Below are positions 5,024-6,671 of a stretch of DNA of 6,671 nucleotides, piece after piece. The notes beneath the pieces were generated by a model that had not been told where the DNA came from, did not search any database, and saw only the letters and a list, made by a program, of their open reading frames with translations. The DNA is taken from NCBI GenBank assembly GCA_030607815.1, contig JAUWJG010000047.1:1-6671 (forward strand), given 5' to 3'. The stretch's first letter is position 1, and each line of letters opens with the position of its first letter. This DNA is from Candidatus Bathyarchaeota archaeon (GTDB lineage Archaea > Thermoproteota > Bathyarchaeia > RBG-16-48-13 > GCA-020355125). The position numbers and the translations under genes were made by a program.

Positions 5024-5556
5024 GCCAAATTATAACTATTAAATCCACCTCTAATCCCATGCAGAATCCTCTGATAGCAAAAGTTGTTGTTAACATGTCT
5101 ATCGGAAAATCTGGAGAAATTCTTCAGAATGCTATGAACGTGTTCCAAAAAATAACTAATCACCAACCTTATCCACGAAGAGCTAAAAAAACTATAAGAG
5201 AGTGGGGAATTACAAAAGGAACACCGATTGCATGTGTCGGAACTCTAAGAGGGGAAAAAGCTATCGATTTCCTTAAAAAAGGCTTTGATGCTTTACGTAA
5301 TAAACTTCCCAAGTCAAGCTTTGATTCTAATGGTAATTTCTCTTTTGGGATCAGGGAGCATATAGAACTTCCAGGAGTCAAATATGAGCCAAATTTAGGA
5401 ATTTTTGGAATGGATATTTGTGTTACAATGGAGCGACCTGGTTACCGTATAAAGAAAAGGCGTAAATGTAAAGCAAAAGTAGGTAGACGACAGAGACTCA
5501 CATCCAGTGATTCAATGGACTACATTAAGAAAGTATTCAATATAGAGTTAGAGTAG
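5020..5556 (+). CDS. rpl5: Large-subunit ribosomal protein uL5 (L5P)
   Basis: uL5 binds 5S rRNA with uL18 in the central protuberance and contacts P-site tRNA. At 178 residues it has the archaeal length. Blocks include NPLIAKVVVNMSIGKSGE (16-33), the ITNHQPYPRRAKKTIREWGI stretch (45-64), GTPIACVGTLRGEKAIDFL (67-85), FSFGIREHIELPGVKYEPNLGIFGMDICVTMERPGYRI (107-144), and a basic KKRRKCKAKVGRRQRLTSSD tail (145-164). The ATG at 5020 overlaps the eS4 stop and has a strong ribosome site. The uS14 ribosome site (AGGTG) overlaps the uL5 stop codon. Nothing looks truncated or altered. Confidence 0.97.
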   Translation: MSQIITIKSTSNPMQNPLIAKVVVNMSIGKSGEILQNAMNVFQKITNHQPYPRRAKKTIREWGITKGTPIACVGTLRGEKAIDFLKKGFDALRNKLPKSSFDSNGNFSFGIREHIELPGVKYEPNLGIFGMDICVTMERPGYRIKKRRKCKAKVGRRQRLTSSDSMDYIKKVFNIELE

Positions 5557-5564
5557 GTGTTTAA

Positions 5565-5729
5565 ATGTCTGAACAATCAAATAGGCGGATCTATAAATAT
5601 GGACGAGGAAGTAGACCTTGTCGTAGATGTGGTTCTTACCATTCCCTTATTCGATCTTATGGCTTAAACTTATGTCGTCGATGCTTTAGAGAAGTGGCTG
5701 TAAAACTCGGATTTAAAAAATACTCTTAG
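5565..5729 (+). CDS. rps14: Small-subunit ribosomal protein uS14 (S14P), zinc-binding short form
   Basis: uS14 is a head protein of the 30S subunit beside uS3 and uS19, both encoded upstream. It is only 54 residues, the normal size for the short zinc form in archaea. Two CxxC pairs, C19-x2-C22 and C37-x2-C40, are intact and should hold one zinc ion. The family blocks KYGRGSRPCRRCGSYHSLIR (11-30) and YGLNLCRRCFREVAVKLGFKKYS (32-54) cover nearly the whole protein. The ATG at 5565 lies 8 bases past the uL5 stop, with AGGTG at 5555-5559. Only 8 bases separate its TAG from the uL6 ATG, so uS8, which normally follows, is absent. Confidence 0.97.
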   Translation: MSEQSNRRIYKYGRGSRPCRRCGSYHSLIRSYGLNLCRRCFREVAVKLGFKKYS

Positions 5730-5737
5730 AGGAATTT

Positions 5738-6286
5738 ATGTTGACTAAGGAGATTATGGCACAAAAAATAGTAGAAATCCCTAGTGATATCAAAGTAAGA
5801 CTTAATCTTCCTTCAATTATCGTTAAAGGACCATTAGGGGAAATTGAACGCAATTTCTATTTCAGTGCTATTAGTATAACGCATAGAAATAATAAAATAA
5901 TAATAGAGGCTCCTTGGCCTGATAAGAAGCGGTCTGCTTTAGTTGGAACTCTTAAATCACATATCGAAAACATGATTATTGGCGTGTTAAAAGGGTTTAC
6001 ATATAAACTCAAGATAGTCTTTGCTCACTTCCCCATATCCGTGAAGATACAAGACCGCGAAATTATTATTGAAAACTTTGGTGGTGAAAGAAAATCGAGG
6101 ATAGCTTTCATCAGGGGTGATGTGAAAGTTAGTGTCGATGGAGACGATTTAATCGTAAAAGGGATATGCATTGAAGATGTGAGTCAAACAGCTGCCAATG
6201 TTGAACAAGGAACCCGGATTAAAAATAAGGATCCTCGAGTTTTCTTGGACGGTATCTATGTCTTTGAGAAAGGAGAAGGGATGTGA
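5738..6286 (+). CDS. rpl6: Large-subunit ribosomal protein uL6 (L6P)
   Basis: uL6 sits at the base of the stalk near the sarcin-ricin loop and the factor-binding centre. It has two tandem L6 domains. At 182 residues it matches the archaeal length. Visible parts are the opening VEIPSDIKVRLNLPSIIVKGPLGEIERNF (12-40), the inter-domain KSHIENMIIGVLKGFTYKLKIVFAHFPISV segment (73-102), IENFGGERKSR (111-121), IVKGICIEDVSQTAANVEQ (139-157) and DPRVFLDGIYVFEKG (165-179). Two starts are possible: ATG 5738, with AGAGGA at 5728-5733 four bases upstream, or ATG 5756, with AAGGAG at 5747-5752 three bases upstream. The second would remove six residues and still keep every conserved block. I keep the first because its spacing is slightly better. 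Confidence 0.95.
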   Translation: MLTKEIMAQKIVEIPSDIKVRLNLPSIIVKGPLGEIERNFYFSAISITHRNNKIIIEAPWPDKKRSALVGTLKSHIENMIIGVLKGFTYKLKIVFAHFPISVKIQDREIIIENFGGERKSRIAFIRGDVKVSVDGDDLIVKGICIEDVSQTAANVEQGTRIKNKDPRVFLDGIYVFEKGEGM

Positions 6287-6290
6287 GAGA

Positions 6291-6671
6291 ATGGTAGAAA
6301 CTAAACTTTCTATTGAAGTTAAGGAAAAAGAGGGAATAATTGTTAAACCTAAAATTGGTGTAGAAAAAAGACGCCTTCTTCGTGTTCGTAAACTTCAGAA
6401 GAGTAAAAAACCAGATTTTATTCGACAGGAAAGTTGGAGATATAAAAGAGTGAAATCTTCTTGGAGAAGGCCTAGAGGTCGTGACAGTAGGATGAGAAAA
6501 AAGGATGCAGGATGGCCAAAATCCGTATCGATTGGTTACCGTTCACCAGGAAAGGTTCGTGGGATTCATCCGTCAGGATTTGAAGAAATACTCATTCACA
6601 ATCCTAAAGATTTAGAAAAAGTTAATTCAAAAAATGTTGTGAGAATAGGACACACCGTTGGATTAAAGAAA
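6291..6671 (+). CDS. rpl32e: Large-subunit ribosomal protein eL32 (L32E), 3' end outside window
   Basis: eL32 is a large-subunit protein found in archaea and eukaryotes but not bacteria. The frame runs 127 codons to the edge without a stop. The family core is clear: RRLLRVRKLQKSKKPDF (27-43), the basic IRQESWRYKRVKSSWRRPRG stretch (44-63), DSRMRKK (65-71), VSIGYRSPGKVRGIHPSGFEEILIHNPKDLE (79-109), and the start of the IGHTVGLKK block (119-127), which in relatives comes shortly before the C-terminus. Only a short tail should be missing. The first 26 or so residues are an extra acidic/basic stretch before the conserved part, as in several archaeal copies. The ATG at 6291 lies 4 bases past the uL6 stop. 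Its ribosome site, probably GGAGAAGGG at 6272-6280, lies in the end of uL6. Confidence 0.95.
   Translation, partial: MVETKLSIEVKEKEGIIVKPKIGVEKRRLLRVRKLQKSKKPDFIRQESWRYKRVKSSWRRPRGRDSRMRKKDAGWPKSVSIGYRSPGKVRGIHPSGFEEILIHNPKDLEKVNSKNVVRIGHTVGLKK

Noticed and set aside
663..5381. Reverse-strand open frames of 60-70 codons (for example 663-866, 1398-1592, 1884-2078, 2438-2620, 4960-5166, 5169-5381)
   Set aside because: Each lies almost entirely opposite a confidently identified gene, has no recognisable family and is short enough to arise by chance in coding DNA.
5987..6006. Promoter-like AAAAGGGTTTACATATA inside uL6
   Set aside because: The bases encode the conserved LKGFTY segment of uL6, so the likeness is explained by coding. 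No gene start lies at a suitable distance.
1..6671. A new defence, mobile or otherwise undescribed system
   Set aside because: Every open frame of note is a known ribosomal protein, RNase P subunit or RadA, and no integrase, repeat array, toxin-like gene or RNA structure was seen. The unusual points are gene order and regulation only.

Overview
This window is part of an archaeal ribosomal-protein gene cluster (S10/spc type) on an A+T-rich chromosome. Everything in it reads on the + strand and the coding density is very high. The archaeal assignment rests on content: eS4 between uL24 and uL5, the RNase P protein Rnp1/Rpp29 between uL29 and uS17, eL32 after uL6, a RadA recombinase, and archaeal forms of each universal protein. 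Several RadA blocks and one uL14 block read more like the eukaryotic proteins than like typical euryarchaeal or crenarchaeal ones. This hints at an Asgard-type archaeon, but no tree was built and the assignment is an inference.

Layout: radA, 5' end outside the window (1-801); a 48-base gap with a likely promoter; uS19 (850-1254); a 125-base gap with tandem repeats, a T run and a second likely promoter; then a tightly packed run of uL22, uS3, uL29, rnp1, uS17, uL14, uL24, eS4, uL5, uS14, uL6 and eL32 (eL32 runs off the right edge). Four junctions overlap or nearly touch (uL29/rnp1, rnp1/uS17 and eS4/uL5 share 4 bases; uS3/uL29 are 2 bases apart). Most starts have a purine-rich Shine-Dalgarno-like sequence, so translational coupling within one long transcript is likely. 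uS14 is only 54 codons long, and eL32 has no stop inside the window; both were read directly from the sequence.

Function: the run supplies small-subunit head and body proteins (uS19, uS3, uS14, uS17, eS4) and large-subunit proteins around the exit tunnel, 5S RNA and factor-binding region (uL22, uL29, uL24, uL5, uL14, uL6, eL32). It also supplies one RNase P subunit that links tRNA maturation to ribosome synthesis. RadA is a recombinase and is out of place here by function.

Departures from the usual archaeal order: (1) uS8, normally between uS14 and uL6, is absent, and only 8 bases separate those two genes; (2) uS19 follows radA instead of uL2; (3) uS19 and uL22 are split by a gap carrying its own apparent promoter. 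I see no mobile element, CRISPR, tRNA or rRNA, and no evidence of an unknown system. The interest lies in gene order, promoter layout and lineage affinity.
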